Both the position numbers and the translations under genes were made by a program. A stretch of 64,000 bases of DNA from Actinophytocola xinjiangensis (GTDB lineage Bacteria; Actinomycetota; Actinomycetes; Mycobacteriales; Pseudonocardiaceae). Location of the stretch: contig NZ_MSIF01000004.1 in the NCBI RefSeq assembly GCF_001921215.1, positions 1 to 64,000 on the forward strand, read 5' to 3'. The stretch's first letter is position 1; each line of letters opens with the position of its first letter. Shown in pieces: positions 29,645 to 38,057 of the stretch. Under the pieces are notes generated by a model. It was not told the origin of the DNA and made no database searches. It was given only the letters and a program-made list of their open reading frames with translations.

Positions 29645-30873
29645 CGGGTCTCGATCCGTCGGTCGGTGCGCCTCGGGTGGAAGACCCAGCCGCGCAGGAG
29701 CAGGAAACGCAGGACGGTGGCGGCGATGTTCGCGGCGACCAGCACCACCAACTCCACACCCCGGCCGGCGGAGGTGAAGCCGTGCAACACGGCCAGCGAC
29801 CCACTGGTGAGACCCAGTCCCAGCACGAACACCAGCAGCCCTTCGAACTGGTGGCGGCCGGCGCCGGCCCACCCACGCACCCCGAACGTGAACCGCCGGT
29901 TGGCGGCGGTGTTCGCCACGGCCGTCGTGGCCAGGGCGACCAGGTTGGCGCCCTGGGCGCCCAACCCGCCACGCAACGCGGTGAACAGCAGCAGGTAGGC
30001 CAGGGTGCTGGCCACCCCGACAACGGCGAACCGCACCAGTTGGCGCACCAGGCTCGTCGGTGAGTCCGCGGCCCGGCCCACCTGGGCACGCAGCGCCGCC
30101 ACCGGAACCCGCCCGGTGGCGAGGTCCCTGGTCAACCTGGCTATGCCACGCAGGTCGGCCAACGCGGTGGCCACCACGTCGACGGAACTGTCCGGGTCGT
30201 CGACCCAGTCGACGGGAACCTCGTGGATCCGCAGCCCCGAACGCTCGGCCAGCACCAGCAACTCGGTGTCGAAGAACCAGCCGGTGTCGGTGACGTGCGG
30301 CAGCAGCTGCTGGGCCACATCCGCACGGATGGCCTTGAAACCACACTGCGCGTCGGAGAAGCGGGTGGCCAGGGTGCTGTGCAACAGCAGGTTGTAGCCA
30401 CGCGAGATCAGTTCCCGCTTCGCCCCGCGCACCACCCGTGCGCCCCGCGCCAACCGGCTGCCGATGGCCACATCGGAGTGTCCGGACAGCAGCGGCGCGA
30501 TCAGCGGCGCCAACGCCGCGAGATCGGTGGACAGGTCGACGTCCATGTAGACGAGTACGGCGGCGTCGGAGTTCGACCACACCCGGTGCAGGGCGCGGCC
30601 ACGTCCCTTCTCCACCAGGTGCACCACCTCGACCTCGGGCAGCAGCGAGGCCAACCGGCGGGCGACCACCAGTGTCGCATCTGTACTCGCGTTGTCGGCA
30701 ACGGTGATCCGGAAACGGTACGGGAACCAGGAGGTGAGCGATTCGTGCAACCGGCTGACACACCGGTCGAGGTCACGTTCTTCGTTGTGCACCGGTACCA
30801 CGACCTCCAGAACCGGTGACTCCCCAGCGGGCACGATGGGCTCCCGGCCTGCGCCGGGCAACGTGAGCGTCAT
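29641..30873 (-). CDS. GT2 polyprenyl-phosphate glycosyltransferase fused to GtrA
   Basis: A 410-residue fusion. The N-terminal GT-A domain (about 20-250) has VVVPVHNEERDLDRCV, NASTDATLVVA and the metal-binding DVDLSTD. The C-terminal GtrA domain has four helices (about 280-400). The GT2 half should load a sugar on polyprenyl phosphate and the GtrA half should flip or scaffold it. I placed the start at ATG 30873 with GGGGG before it; the frame is open upstream but not conserved-looking. Coupled to the GT39 gene. Confidence 0.87.
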   Translation of the reverse strand: MTLTLPGAGREPIVPAGESPVLEVVVPVHNEERDLDRCVSRLHESLTSWFPYRFRITVADNASTDATLVVARRLASLLPEVEVVHLVEKGRGRALHRVWSNSDAAVLVYMDVDLSTDLAALAPLIAPLLSGHSDVAIGSRLARGARVVRGAKRELISRGYNLLLHSTLATRFSDAQCGFKAIRADVAQQLLPHVTDTGWFFDTELLVLAERSGLRIHEVPVDWVDDPDSSVDVVATALADLRGIARLTRDLATGRVPVAALRAQVGRAADSPTSLVRQLVRFAVVGVASTLAYLLLFTALRGGLGAQGANLVALATTAVANTAANRRFTFGVRGWAGAGRHQFEGLLVFVLGLGLTSGSLAVLHGFTSAGRGVELVVLVAANIAATVLRFLLLRGWVFHPRRTDRRIETR

Positions 30874-30996
30874 ACCCCCACGCTCGTGGTCGTGGCTTGG
30901 CGGCTCGTGTGTGCCAGCTGTGCGGAACCTGTGACTGTGGCCCATGGCCACGACCGGAGCCGGAGGCACCGGCGACGGCGGAAACACTTACGGCGT

Positions 30997-32454
30997 CTAC
31001 CTGTGCGGTAGCCAGACCGTGAACTCGGTCCGGCCTGGTTCGCTGGTCACGTCGACCTCGCCGCCGTGCGCGCTGACCACGGCCGAGACGATCGCCAACC
31101 CCAGTCCGGTGCTGCCAGCGGCCCGGGACCGGGAGGAATCCCCTCTGGCGAACCGTTCGAACACCTCCGGCAGCAGTCCTTCCGGGATTCCCGGCCCGTC
31201 GTCGGTGACCGTCAACGCCACCTCACCGTCCGACAGCGACAGTCCGGTGGTGACGGTCGTCCCCGGCGGGGTGTGGGTCCGGGCGTTGGACAGCAGGTTC
31301 GCCAGCACCTGGTGCAACCGTGCCGTGTCCCCGGTCACCGTCACCGGATTCGCCGGCAGCGCCAACCGCCAGTGGTGTTCCGGACCGGCGACCCGGGTGT
31401 CGCTCACCGCGTCCAGCACCAGCCGCGACAGGTCCACCGTGGAGTTCTCCAGCGGCCGGCCAGAATCCAGGCGCGCCAACAACAGCAGGTCCTCGACCAG
31501 GGTCGTCATCCGCGCTGCCTGCGCCTCGACCCGGCCGATCGCGTGCGCGATCTCCGGTGACGCCTCACCGCCCCGGCGCACCAGTTCGGCGTAGCCACGC
31601 ACGGCCGCCAGTGGGGTGCGCAGCTCGTGGCTGGCGTCGGCGACGAACTGCCGGACCCGGGTCTCGCTCTCGTGCCGGGCGGTGAGGGCGTTGTCGACGT
31701 GGCCGAGCATCCGGTTGAGCGCCAGCCCGACCCGGCCGATCTCGGTGTTCGGGTCGGCGTGCCGGACCCGTTCGGCGATGGCCACCTCGCCCCGGTCCAA
31801 CGGCAGTTCGGCGACGCGGGTGGCGGTGCGGGCCACGTCCTGCAGTGGTTGCAGGGTGCGGCGCACGATCACGGCGCCGGCGCCGGCGGCGGCCAGCAGG
31901 CCGATCAGCGAGATGCCGCCGAGGATCAGTCCGGCGGAGACCATCGTGTCCTCCAGTTCGGACTGTGGCAGCCCGGTGACCACGATGCTGTCGTCGCGCG
32001 CGGCCACCGACACCAGCCGATACCGGCCCAACGTGCCGAGTTGGCGGTCGCGGGGCTGGCCGTCGACGGGGATGGCGGCGAGAGTGGCGGTCTGGGCGGC
32101 GGACAGGGGTTGGAGGTCGCCGGAGATCGTCTGGGTGTTCGCGATCCGGATGCGGCCCTCGGGGGTGAACATGGCGGTCACGGTCCCCGGGCTCTGCGCG
32201 CCGAGCAGTTCGCGTTGCTCGCGCGGCGGTGGCAGGCCGCGCATCGCGGTCACCGAGCGCTCGGCGCGCAGGCGCGCTTCGGCGAGCCGGCCGTCGAGCT
32301 GGTTGACCAGGAAGGCGTGCAGCGCGAGCAGGGTGACGGTCACGATGAGAACGCAGACCATCGCCAGCAGAATGATCTGTTCGGCGATCAGTCGCCGGCG
32401 CAGCGGCCAGGACTCCATGCCGCGCCGCGGCTCAGCGCGCTGCTTTGAGGACAT
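30997..32454 (-). CDS. Sensor histidine kinase
   Basis: A 485-residue class I kinase. Two membrane helices (about 22-48 and 175-200) enclose an extracytoplasmic sensor. A HAMP segment follows, then the H-box FVADASHELRTPLAAVRGYAE, N-box QVLANLLSNARTHTP, G1 VTDDGPGIPE and G2 GSTGLGLAIV. It phosphorylates the overlapping response regulator. The signal is unknown. The glycosyltransferase pair follows on the same strand after 123 bases and may be co-transcribed. Confidence 0.92.
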   Translation of the reverse strand: MSSKQRAEPRRGMESWPLRRRLIAEQIILLAMVCVLIVTVTLLALHAFLVNQLDGRLAEARLRAERSVTAMRGLPPPREQRELLGAQSPGTVTAMFTPEGRIRIANTQTISGDLQPLSAAQTATLAAIPVDGQPRDRQLGTLGRYRLVSVAARDDSIVVTGLPQSELEDTMVSAGLILGGISLIGLLAAAGAGAVIVRRTLQPLQDVARTATRVAELPLDRGEVAIAERVRHADPNTEIGRVGLALNRMLGHVDNALTARHESETRVRQFVADASHELRTPLAAVRGYAELVRRGGEASPEIAHAIGRVEAQAARMTTLVEDLLLLARLDSGRPLENSTVDLSRLVLDAVSDTRVAGPEHHWRLALPANPVTVTGDTARLHQVLANLLSNARTHTPPGTTVTTGLSLSDGEVALTVTDDGPGIPEGLLPEVFERFARGDSSRSRAAGSTGLGLAIVSAVVSAHGGEVDVTSEPGRTEFTVWLPHR

Positions 32455-33148
32455 AGCCGGCGCCCCGCATCGTGTGGATCATCGGCGGCCGTCCGGCATC
32501 GATCTTCTTGCGCAGGTAGGAGATGTACAGCTCGACGATGTTGGCCTGGCCGCCGAAGTCGTAGTTCCACACCCGGTCGAGGATCTGTGCCTTGCTCAGC
32601 ACGCGCCGGGGGTTGCGCATCAGGAACCGCAGCAGTTCGAACTCGGTCGCGGTCAGTTCGATGGGTTCGCCGGCGCGGTGGACCTCGCGGCTGTCCTCGT
32701 CGAGGGTGAGGTCGCCGACGGTGAGGATGGCGCCGGCGGAGGCCTCGGTGATGCCGGTGCGCCGCATCAGCGCCCGCAGCCGCAGCGTGACCTCCTCGAG
32801 GCTGAACGGTTTGGTGACGTAGTCGTCGCCGCCGGCGGTGAGCCCGGCGATGCGGTCCTCGACGGCGTCGCGGGCGGTGAGGAACAGCACGGGCAGCGCG
32901 GGTGCGTCCGCGCGCAGCCGGCGCAGCACCTCCAGCCCGTCGATGTCGGGGAGCATGACGTCCAGCACGACGGCGTCGGGCCGGAACTCGCGGGCGGTGC
33001 GCACGGCGGTGGCGCCGTCGGGGGCGCTGCGCACCTCCCAGCCCTCCAGCCGCAGCGCCATCGACACGAGCTCGGCCAGCGTCGCCTCGTCGTCGACGAC
33101 GAGTACCCGTACTGGCTGGCCGTCCGGGCGCCGTAGCTCGCTTTTCAT
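32432..33148 (-). CDS. OmpR-family response regulator
   Basis: A 238-residue regulator. The receiver domain has the acidic pair VVDDE and phospho-acceptor in AVVLDVMLPDIDGLE; the C-terminal winged helix has ELTATEFELLRFLMRNPRRVLSK and VELYISYLRKKID. ATG 33148 (GAGG upstream) is chosen, and ATG 33157 is possible. It overlaps the kinase gene by 23 bases and is divergent from the DUF5666-like gene, a likely target. Confidence 0.92.
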   Translation of the reverse strand: MKSELRRPDGQPVRVLVVDDEATLAELVSMALRLEGWEVRSAPDGATAVRTAREFRPDAVVLDVMLPDIDGLEVLRRLRADAPALPVLFLTARDAVEDRIAGLTAGGDDYVTKPFSLEEVTLRLRALMRRTGITEASAGAILTVGDLTLDEDSREVHRAGEPIELTATEFELLRFLMRNPRRVLSKAQILDRVWNYDFGGQANIVELYISYLRKKIDAGRPPMIHTMRGAGYVLKAAR

Positions 33149-33282
33149 GGCCCTCATCGTCGGGCCGGCTGGTATGGCGCGCCTGTGTGGGTGCTGTGGG
33201 TTGGCTGAGAGCCACGCGGGTCACAGCCGGGCCCCACGCGGCACACAGCCCGCGCACAGGTCCGTGCCGGAGGTTGGGTGCC

Positions 33283-33789
33283 ATGAACACCGATGAGCAG
33301 TCCGTCACCCCGTCGCAGGAGGCCGCCTGGGGTGCGCCTCCGCCGCCGCCCGAGCAGCGTCGCCGCTGGTCCCCGCGCCGGATCGCCGTGACGGCGGTGG
33401 TCGCGGTGGCTATCGCGGCCGCCGGCGGCGTCGCCATCTGGGTCGCCGGCTCGGCCGCCACGGACGAGAACGGCATGGCCAGGGGCGGCGGCCCGCAGAT
33501 GGTCGTCGGCGGCCCGATGAGCGAACTGGACCACGGCGAGTTCCAGAACGGCGAGATCACCGAGATCACCGACACCAGCCTCACCGCCCGCAGCGAGGAC
33601 GGCTACGAACGCACCTACACGATCGACGACGACACCCAACTCGTCGGCGACCTGGACAAGGGCGACGACGTCATGATCATGGCGACGGTGGACGGCGACA
33701 CGGCGACCGCCGCGTCGGTGGTGGAGAAGGGCGAGATGAACCGCCGCCCCGGTGACGGCGTCGGCCCGCCGCCCCAGAACCGCAACTGA
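33283..33789 (+). CDS. Membrane-anchored DUF5666-like protein
   Basis: A 168-residue protein: a Pro-rich cytoplasmic N-terminus, one membrane helix (about 35-58), then an extracytoplasmic small beta domain (GEITEITDTSLTARSEDG and TQLVGDLDKGDDVMIMATVDGD) of DUF5666/OB-like appearance. Function unknown. It diverges from the two-component genes and may report or respond to the same envelope signal. GGAGG lies 10 bases before the ATG. Confidence 0.75.
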   Translation: MNTDEQSVTPSQEAAWGAPPPPPEQRRRWSPRRIAVTAVVAVAIAAAGGVAIWVAGSAATDENGMARGGGPQMVVGGPMSELDHGEFQNGEITEITDTSLTARSEDGYERTYTIDDDTQLVGDLDKGDDVMIMATVDGDTATAASVVEKGEMNRRPGDGVGPPPQNRN

Positions 33790-33794
33790 CCGGC

Positions 33795-34874
33795 TCAGCA
33801 GGGCCGATCGAGCCCCAGCAGGCCGCCGAGCCCACCGAGCAACCCGCACAGCAGCCCCTGACCGGGCTCCGGCTCCCCGACCGGGGGCGGCCCGGCGACC
33901 GGCGGTTCGGTGGCGGGCGGCCCGGGGGCCGGGGGTTGGGTGGCGGGCGGCTGGCTGACCGGCGGCTCGGTGGCCGGCGGTGTCGGGGCGGGTGGTTTCG
34001 GCGCCGGGGGCGGCGTGGTCACCGGCGGCTCCGGGCTGATCGCCGGCGGCGCGGGCGCGGCGAGCACCGTCGGGAGGTCGACGGTGACCGCGCCGGACTC
34101 GTAGGCGGCCTTCCACGACCGGACCAGCGACAGGTAGCTGGCGGAGTTGTTGTAGGACAGGATGGCCTGGTCCAGCCCGTCGGGCGTCGCCAGGTCACGT
34201 CCGCCGGCGCACAGGTAGCGGGCCGCCGCCAGCGACGCGTCGTGGACGTTGTGCGGGTCGGCCCGGCCGTCGAGGTTCCCGTCGGCACGCCAGCGCGCCC
34301 ACGTGCCGGGGATGAACTGCATGGGCCCCACGGCCCGGTCCCACACGGGATCGCCGTCGAGTGTCCCGCCGTCGGTGTCGGCGATCCGGGCGAAGGGCCC
34401 CGTGCCGTCGAGCACCGGCCCGAGGATCGGCCGCTGGGTGGTTCCGTCCGCCCACACCTCCCCGTCCCGGGCGTGGCCGGACTCGACCTTCCCGACGGCG
34501 GCCAGCAACTCCATCCCCAGATGACAGCCCGGACTATCCACAGTGGTCTGCTGGGCGGCTCCCCGGTAGGCGGCCGCCAGGGCGGCCGGGATGCCCACCG
34601 TGCCGGTCCTCGCCTGGACGATCTGGCCTTCGGTCCGCCGCACGGCCGGCAGCACGGCCGGCCGCTCGGCGGTCGGTGGCGTGTTGCCGCCGGCCCCCCG
34701 CGTGTCGACCGGGATCCTCGGTTCGGCGGCCACCGGCACCGGTTGCGCCACAACGGAATCCGGTGCCGAGGACGCACCCGATGACGTGACCGTCGACGCG
34801 GCCACCAGCACCGCGCCGACCGCGAGGACCCCGCCAGCACCCGGCCGCCCCGCGACCCGTTTCCTGCGCGCCAC
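33795..34874 (-). CDS. Secreted lytic transglycosylase with Pro-rich tail
   Basis: A 359-residue exported cell-wall enzyme. It has an Arg-rich signal sequence, then an SLT/MltB-like catalytic domain (about 110-265). The catalytic Glu is in AAVGKVESGHARDG, with VGPMQFIPGTWARW and NVHDASLAAARYLC as companion motifs and YNNSASYLSLV at the end. A 75-residue Pro/Thr/Glu-rich tail precedes a Gly-Leu-rich C-terminus with two cysteines. It should cut peptidoglycan glycan strands. GTG start with GGAGGTGG upstream. Confidence 0.88.
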   Translation of the reverse strand: MARRKRVAGRPGAGGVLAVGAVLVAASTVTSSGASSAPDSVVAQPVPVAAEPRIPVDTRGAGGNTPPTAERPAVLPAVRRTEGQIVQARTGTVGIPAALAAAYRGAAQQTTVDSPGCHLGMELLAAVGKVESGHARDGEVWADGTTQRPILGPVLDGTGPFARIADTDGGTLDGDPVWDRAVGPMQFIPGTWARWRADGNLDGRADPHNVHDASLAAARYLCAGGRDLATPDGLDQAILSYNNSASYLSLVRSWKAAYESGAVTVDLPTVLAAPAPPAISPEPPVTTPPPAPKPPAPTPPATEPPVSQPPATQPPAPGPPATEPPVAGPPPVGEPEPGQGLLCGLLGGLGGLLGLDRPC

Positions 34875-35015
34875 CCGCCACCTCCACTGATGGACTCACC
34901 CCAGTAGAGCACCGCCCCCACCCCGCGAACCCCATCGCGGAGCCGACACTGCCCCTTGGGGAAAACGCCACCGCCCGAACGTGGACCGGGACAGGCAAAC
35001 GGGCCGGCGGGGCCG

Positions 35016-35738
35016 CTACTCGGCGGAGGTCCTCATCGGCACCCCACGGACACCGCGCCGCAGCAGCCCGGCGCTCGCCACCAGGATCACCGCGCTGATC
35101 GCCAGGATCTCCCCGGGCCCGAGGTCGAGGTCGACCACCCAGTCACCAAGGAACGGCATCCCGGCGTTCCGGTTGCTGATCACACTGGGCAGTACGATCA
35201 CGATCCCCACCGGAATGCTGAAGATCCCGTGGGCGGGCGACCGGAAGAACCCCAACCCGATCACCAACCCGGCGACCATCCACATGAGCAGACTCAACCA
35301 GAACGTCCCGAACACCTGCGGCAACGTGGCCGGGTCGAGTTCCGGCGCTCGGGAGCGCCAGTCGAAAACGGCGTAGAGCGACCGCAGCCCGAACTCCATC
35401 GCATATCCGGCGGTGATCAGGAACGCCGCCGCCCCCGACAGGATCCCCGCATGCGCCAACGCCTGCCCGGTGAACTCCCGCCGGGTCCGCCCGTGGGACA
35501 GGTGTATCCGCAGGTAGGTACTGACCGCGTCCAGGCCCAACCCGAACAGCAGCCACCGAGGCGCCTGTACCGACAGCAGATGCATGATGTTGTCGGTGTC
35601 CGCGTTCGTCCACACCAGAATCGACGTCACCACCAGCACCAGCAGCGTGAACATCGCCCACAGCAGCGCCAGGAACGTCAGGTGGGCGGAGAGCAGCACC
35701 CGCAGCAACGGCCAGCGCTTCGCGACGCGGGTGGTCAT
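35016..35738 (-). CDS. ABC transporter permease of the YtrA-type operon
   Basis: A 240-residue membrane protein with about six helices and no recognisable soluble domain. It starts within the stop of the ATPase gene (ATGA) and is the last gene of a GntR-ATPase-permease operon. The frame is open far upstream, but the ATG at 35738 fits the coupling and the N-terminal topology. The cargo is unknown; related systems respond to cell-wall antibiotics or export small molecules. Confidence 0.8.
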   Translation of the reverse strand: MTTRVAKRWPLLRVLLSAHLTFLALLWAMFTLLVLVVTSILVWTNADTDNIMHLLSVQAPRWLLFGLGLDAVSTYLRIHLSHGRTRREFTGQALAHAGILSGAAAFLITAGYAMEFGLRSLYAVFDWRSRAPELDPATLPQVFGTFWLSLLMWMVAGLVIGLGFFRSPAHGIFSIPVGIVIVLPSVISNRNAGMPFLGDWVVDLDLGPGEILAISAVILVASAGLLRRGVRGVPMRTSAE

Positions 35739-36616
35739 GACGGGTCTCCCGGCTCCGTGAGGTGGACGAACAGATCCTGCAACGCCAACGGCCCGAGATC
35801 GAGCCCGGCGGCACTGGCGCCGGCCCGCTGCTCGGCATCGAGATCGCCGTAGACCATCGCGGACTTGGTGCGCCCCAGGCGTTTCTCGCCCAGGACACGC
35901 AGGCCGTCGACGAACCGGTCGACGACCTCGGCGTCGCCGGTGACCGCGCAGCCCGAGGCCCGTAACGTCTCGGCCTCCTCGTGCAGGACGAGTTTGCCAT
36001 CGTCGAGGATCAGCACTTCCTCGAACAGCGCGCTGACCTCCTCGATGAGGTGGGTGGACAGGATGATGGTGCGCGGCTGGGCCATCGCCTCGGCCAGGAC
36101 CGCGTCGTAGAACTTGTACCGGGTCGGCGCGTCCAACCCCAGGTAGGACTCGTCGAACATGGTCAGTGGCGTGCGCGAGGCGAGACCGATGACGATGCCC
36201 AGCGCGGAGCGCCGGCCGTGCGAGAGTGACCCGACGGTCTTGTTCAGCGGCAGGGAGAACAGCTCCACCAGTTCGGCGGCGTAGTCGCTGTCCCAGCTGG
36301 TGCGCAGGATGGCGGCGAACTCCAGTACGTCGGCGACCTTGAGGCTGTTCTGGGTGGCGTCGCCGCTGCCCCGGACCAGGCACACCCGGCTGGTGACCTC
36401 GGCGTTGTCGAACACCGGCAGCCCGCCGATCCGCACCTGGCCGTCGGTGTGTTCGCGGTAGCCGGCGAGCACCGACAGCAGGCTGGTCTTGCCCGAGCCG
36501 TTGCGGCCGAGCAGGCCGTAGATCTTGCCCCCGGTGAGCGTGCAGCTCACCTCGTCGAGCGCGGTGACGTCGTGGTACCGCAAGGTCAGCTGGTCGACCT
36601 CGACGACCATACTCAC
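35735..36616 (-). CDS. ABC transporter ATPase
   Basis: A 293-residue nucleotide-binding protein. Walker A is LLGRNGSGKTSLLSV, the signature is degenerate (GSLSHGRRSALGIV instead of LSGGQ), Walker B is PLTMFDESYLGLDAPTR and the switch His is in ILSTHLIEE. The GTG start overlaps the GntR stop (GTGA), with GGGGAGG upstream. The degenerate signature is common in this YtrB-like group. Confidence 0.88.
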   Translation of the reverse strand: MSMVVEVDQLTLRYHDVTALDEVSCTLTGGKIYGLLGRNGSGKTSLLSVLAGYREHTDGQVRIGGLPVFDNAEVTSRVCLVRGSGDATQNSLKVADVLEFAAILRTSWDSDYAAELVELFSLPLNKTVGSLSHGRRSALGIVIGLASRTPLTMFDESYLGLDAPTRYKFYDAVLAEAMAQPRTIILSTHLIEEVSALFEEVLILDDGKLVLHEEAETLRASGCAVTGDAEVVDRFVDGLRVLGEKRLGRTKSAMVYGDLDAEQRAGASAAGLDLGPLALQDLFVHLTEPGDPS

Positions 36617-36996
36617 GGTTGTTCCTCCCCTGTGGACAGTTCGGTGATCCGGTCGATGAGTTCGCCGGCCGGGATCCGCAGGGTCCTGGCCTGGGCGACC
36701 ATCGGGTCGACCACGTCGGTGAAGAAGGTCTTGCGACGCCGCTCGCGCAGCGTCTCCGGCGCGTCCGGGCTGACGAACATCCCGACGCCCCGGCGTTTGT
36801 AGAGCAGGCCGTCGTCGACGAGCTGTTGGAACGCCTTGGCGACGGTCGCCGGGTTGATCCGGTGGAACGCGGCGTACTTGGTGGTCGACATGACCTGGTC
36901 GTCGGCGCCGAGTGCGCCGCGCAGCACGTCGGCCTCGATCTGCTCGGCGATCTGCCGGTAGATCGGACTCCGGTCGTCGAACATGTCGGTGTCCAT
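36613..36996 (-). CDS. GntR-family regulator, YtrA type
   Basis: A 127-residue regulator. The winged helix (about 10-78) reads SPIYRQIAEQIEADVLRGAL, then INPATVAKAFQQLVDDGLLYKRRGVGMFV. The short C-terminal dimerisation helices (about 80-120) are typical of the YtrA subfamily, which represses its own ABC operon. A 24-base inverted repeat lies ten bases upstream. Confidence 0.9.
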   Translation of the reverse strand: MDTDMFDDRSPIYRQIAEQIEADVLRGALGADDQVMSTTKYAAFHRINPATVAKAFQQLVDDGLLYKRRGVGMFVSPDAPETLRERRRKTFFTDVVDPMVAQARTLRIPAGELIDRITELSTGEEQP

Positions 36997-37005
36997 CGGT
37001 TCGTT

Positions 37006-37029
37006 GGTTCGTTACTCCACTAATGAACC
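37006..37029. promoter_or_regulatory. YtrA-type operator
   Basis: GGTTCGTTA-ctccac-TAATGAACC: nine-base arms with one mismatch, just upstream of the gntR ATG. Its form matches the GTTC/GAAC spaced repeats bound by YtrA regulators. Confidence 0.8.
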
Positions 37030-37072
37030 ACAGGGGTCCGCCCGGAGTCAAGTCGAGGGCCGGGACTAGCAG

Positions 37073-37084
37073 GAAAGCGCTTTC
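37073..37084. promoter_or_regulatory. LacI-type operator
   Basis: GAAAGCGCTTTC is a perfect palindrome with the central CG typical of LacI/GalR sites. It lies 58 bases upstream of the TIM-barrel start. No LacI gene is in the window, so the regulator is encoded elsewhere. Confidence 0.7.
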
Positions 37085-37141
37085 TCAGGTAGTTTCCGAA
37101 CCGTTGAAGGTCCCGACAGCTGAGGCGATGGAGCACACCTG

Positions 37142-38017
37142 ATGGGCCAGACGAGACGGAGAATCCTGCAACTGCTCGGCGGCGCGACACTCGCGACGAC
37201 CGCCGGCGCCGCCCTCCCCGGGACGGCCGCCGCGAGCCCCGAGGCCGAAGCCGGGGGCACGGGCCGAGGGGGAACCATCCCCGACCGGGGCATCGGCATG
37301 CACCTCTACACCGTGCGCGACATCTTGGCGGCCGACCCGCTCGGCACGCTCACCGCACTGCGCGACATCGGCTACCAGTGCGTCGGGGTCAGCGCCTTCC
37401 CGCGTCCGGCCGCCGAGATCAGGGACCTGTGCGCCCAGGCCAGGCTCAAGCCGGTCATCCTGCACGTCGGCCACGGCGACATCGTCGGCAACTGGGAGAA
37501 CAAGCTCGCCGAGGCGAAAACGATCGGTGTGCGCTGGCTCGTGCTCTCCTCGTTCCCGTCGAGCATGTACACCGTGGAGGGCATGCGGCTGGGCGCCCAG
37601 CAGCTCACCGAGGCCGGCCGGGCCGCCGCCGAACTCGGCATGGGCGTGCTGCACCACAACCACGACACCGAGTTCCGCGTGCTGGAGGGCCGCTCGCTCT
37701 ACGAGATCCTGCTGCACGAGACCGACCCGCGCTGTGTGGACTTCGAACTGGACATCGGCTGGGCCGACCGGGTCGGCGCCGACAGCCGCTGGCTGTTCGA
37801 GGACCACCCCAACCGCTTCCCCGTGCTGCACGTCAAGGACCACAACGGGTCCGGCGGCTGGGCCGACGTCGGCCACGGCGTGGTCGACTTCCCCCGGATC
37901 TTCGAGAAGGCGAAGGTCGGCGGAGTGAAGTACTGGCTGGTGGAGCGGGACGACCAGCCGGCCCCGCTGGACACCGCGGCCAACAGCTTCCAGTACCTGG
38001 ACAACGTCCGGTACTGA
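37142..38017 (+). CDS. Tat-exported sugar phosphate isomerase/epimerase (TIM barrel)
   Basis: A 291-residue protein. The N-terminus TRRRILQLLGGATLATTAGAALPG is a twin-arginine signal with an Ala-x-Ala-like cleavage site near 31. The mature part is a xylose-isomerase-like TIM barrel (GIGMHLYTVRDILAADP, VLHHNHDTEF, CVDFELDIGWADRVG, VLHVKDHNG) with the usual Glu, Asp and His metal ligands. It probably isomerises or epimerises a sugar outside the membrane. The upstream LacI-type operator supports a carbohydrate role. The M28 peptidase follows after 40 bases. Confidence 0.85.
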   Translation: MGQTRRRILQLLGGATLATTAGAALPGTAAASPEAEAGGTGRGGTIPDRGIGMHLYTVRDILAADPLGTLTALRDIGYQCVGVSAFPRPAAEIRDLCAQARLKPVILHVGHGDIVGNWENKLAEAKTIGVRWLVLSSFPSSMYTVEGMRLGAQQLTEAGRAAAELGMGVLHHNHDTEFRVLEGRSLYEILLHETDPRCVDFELDIGWADRVGADSRWLFEDHPNRFPVLHVKDHNGSGGWADVGHGVVDFPRIFEKAKVGGVKYWLVERDDQPAPLDTAANSFQYLDNVRY

Positions 38018-38057
38018 AGGTCTGTACCACGCCGGAACGCCGGTGTAGGCAGGAAGG

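Noticed and set aside
30937-30951. GTGGCC-cat-GGCCAC as a terminator between the kinase and GT2 genes
   Set aside because: The six-base stem with a three-base loop is short and no T-tract follows. It could be chance in this GC-rich DNA.
32388-33584. A long alternative minus-strand frame over the response regulator
   Set aside because: The receiver and winged-helix motifs are in another frame of the same strand (32432-33148).
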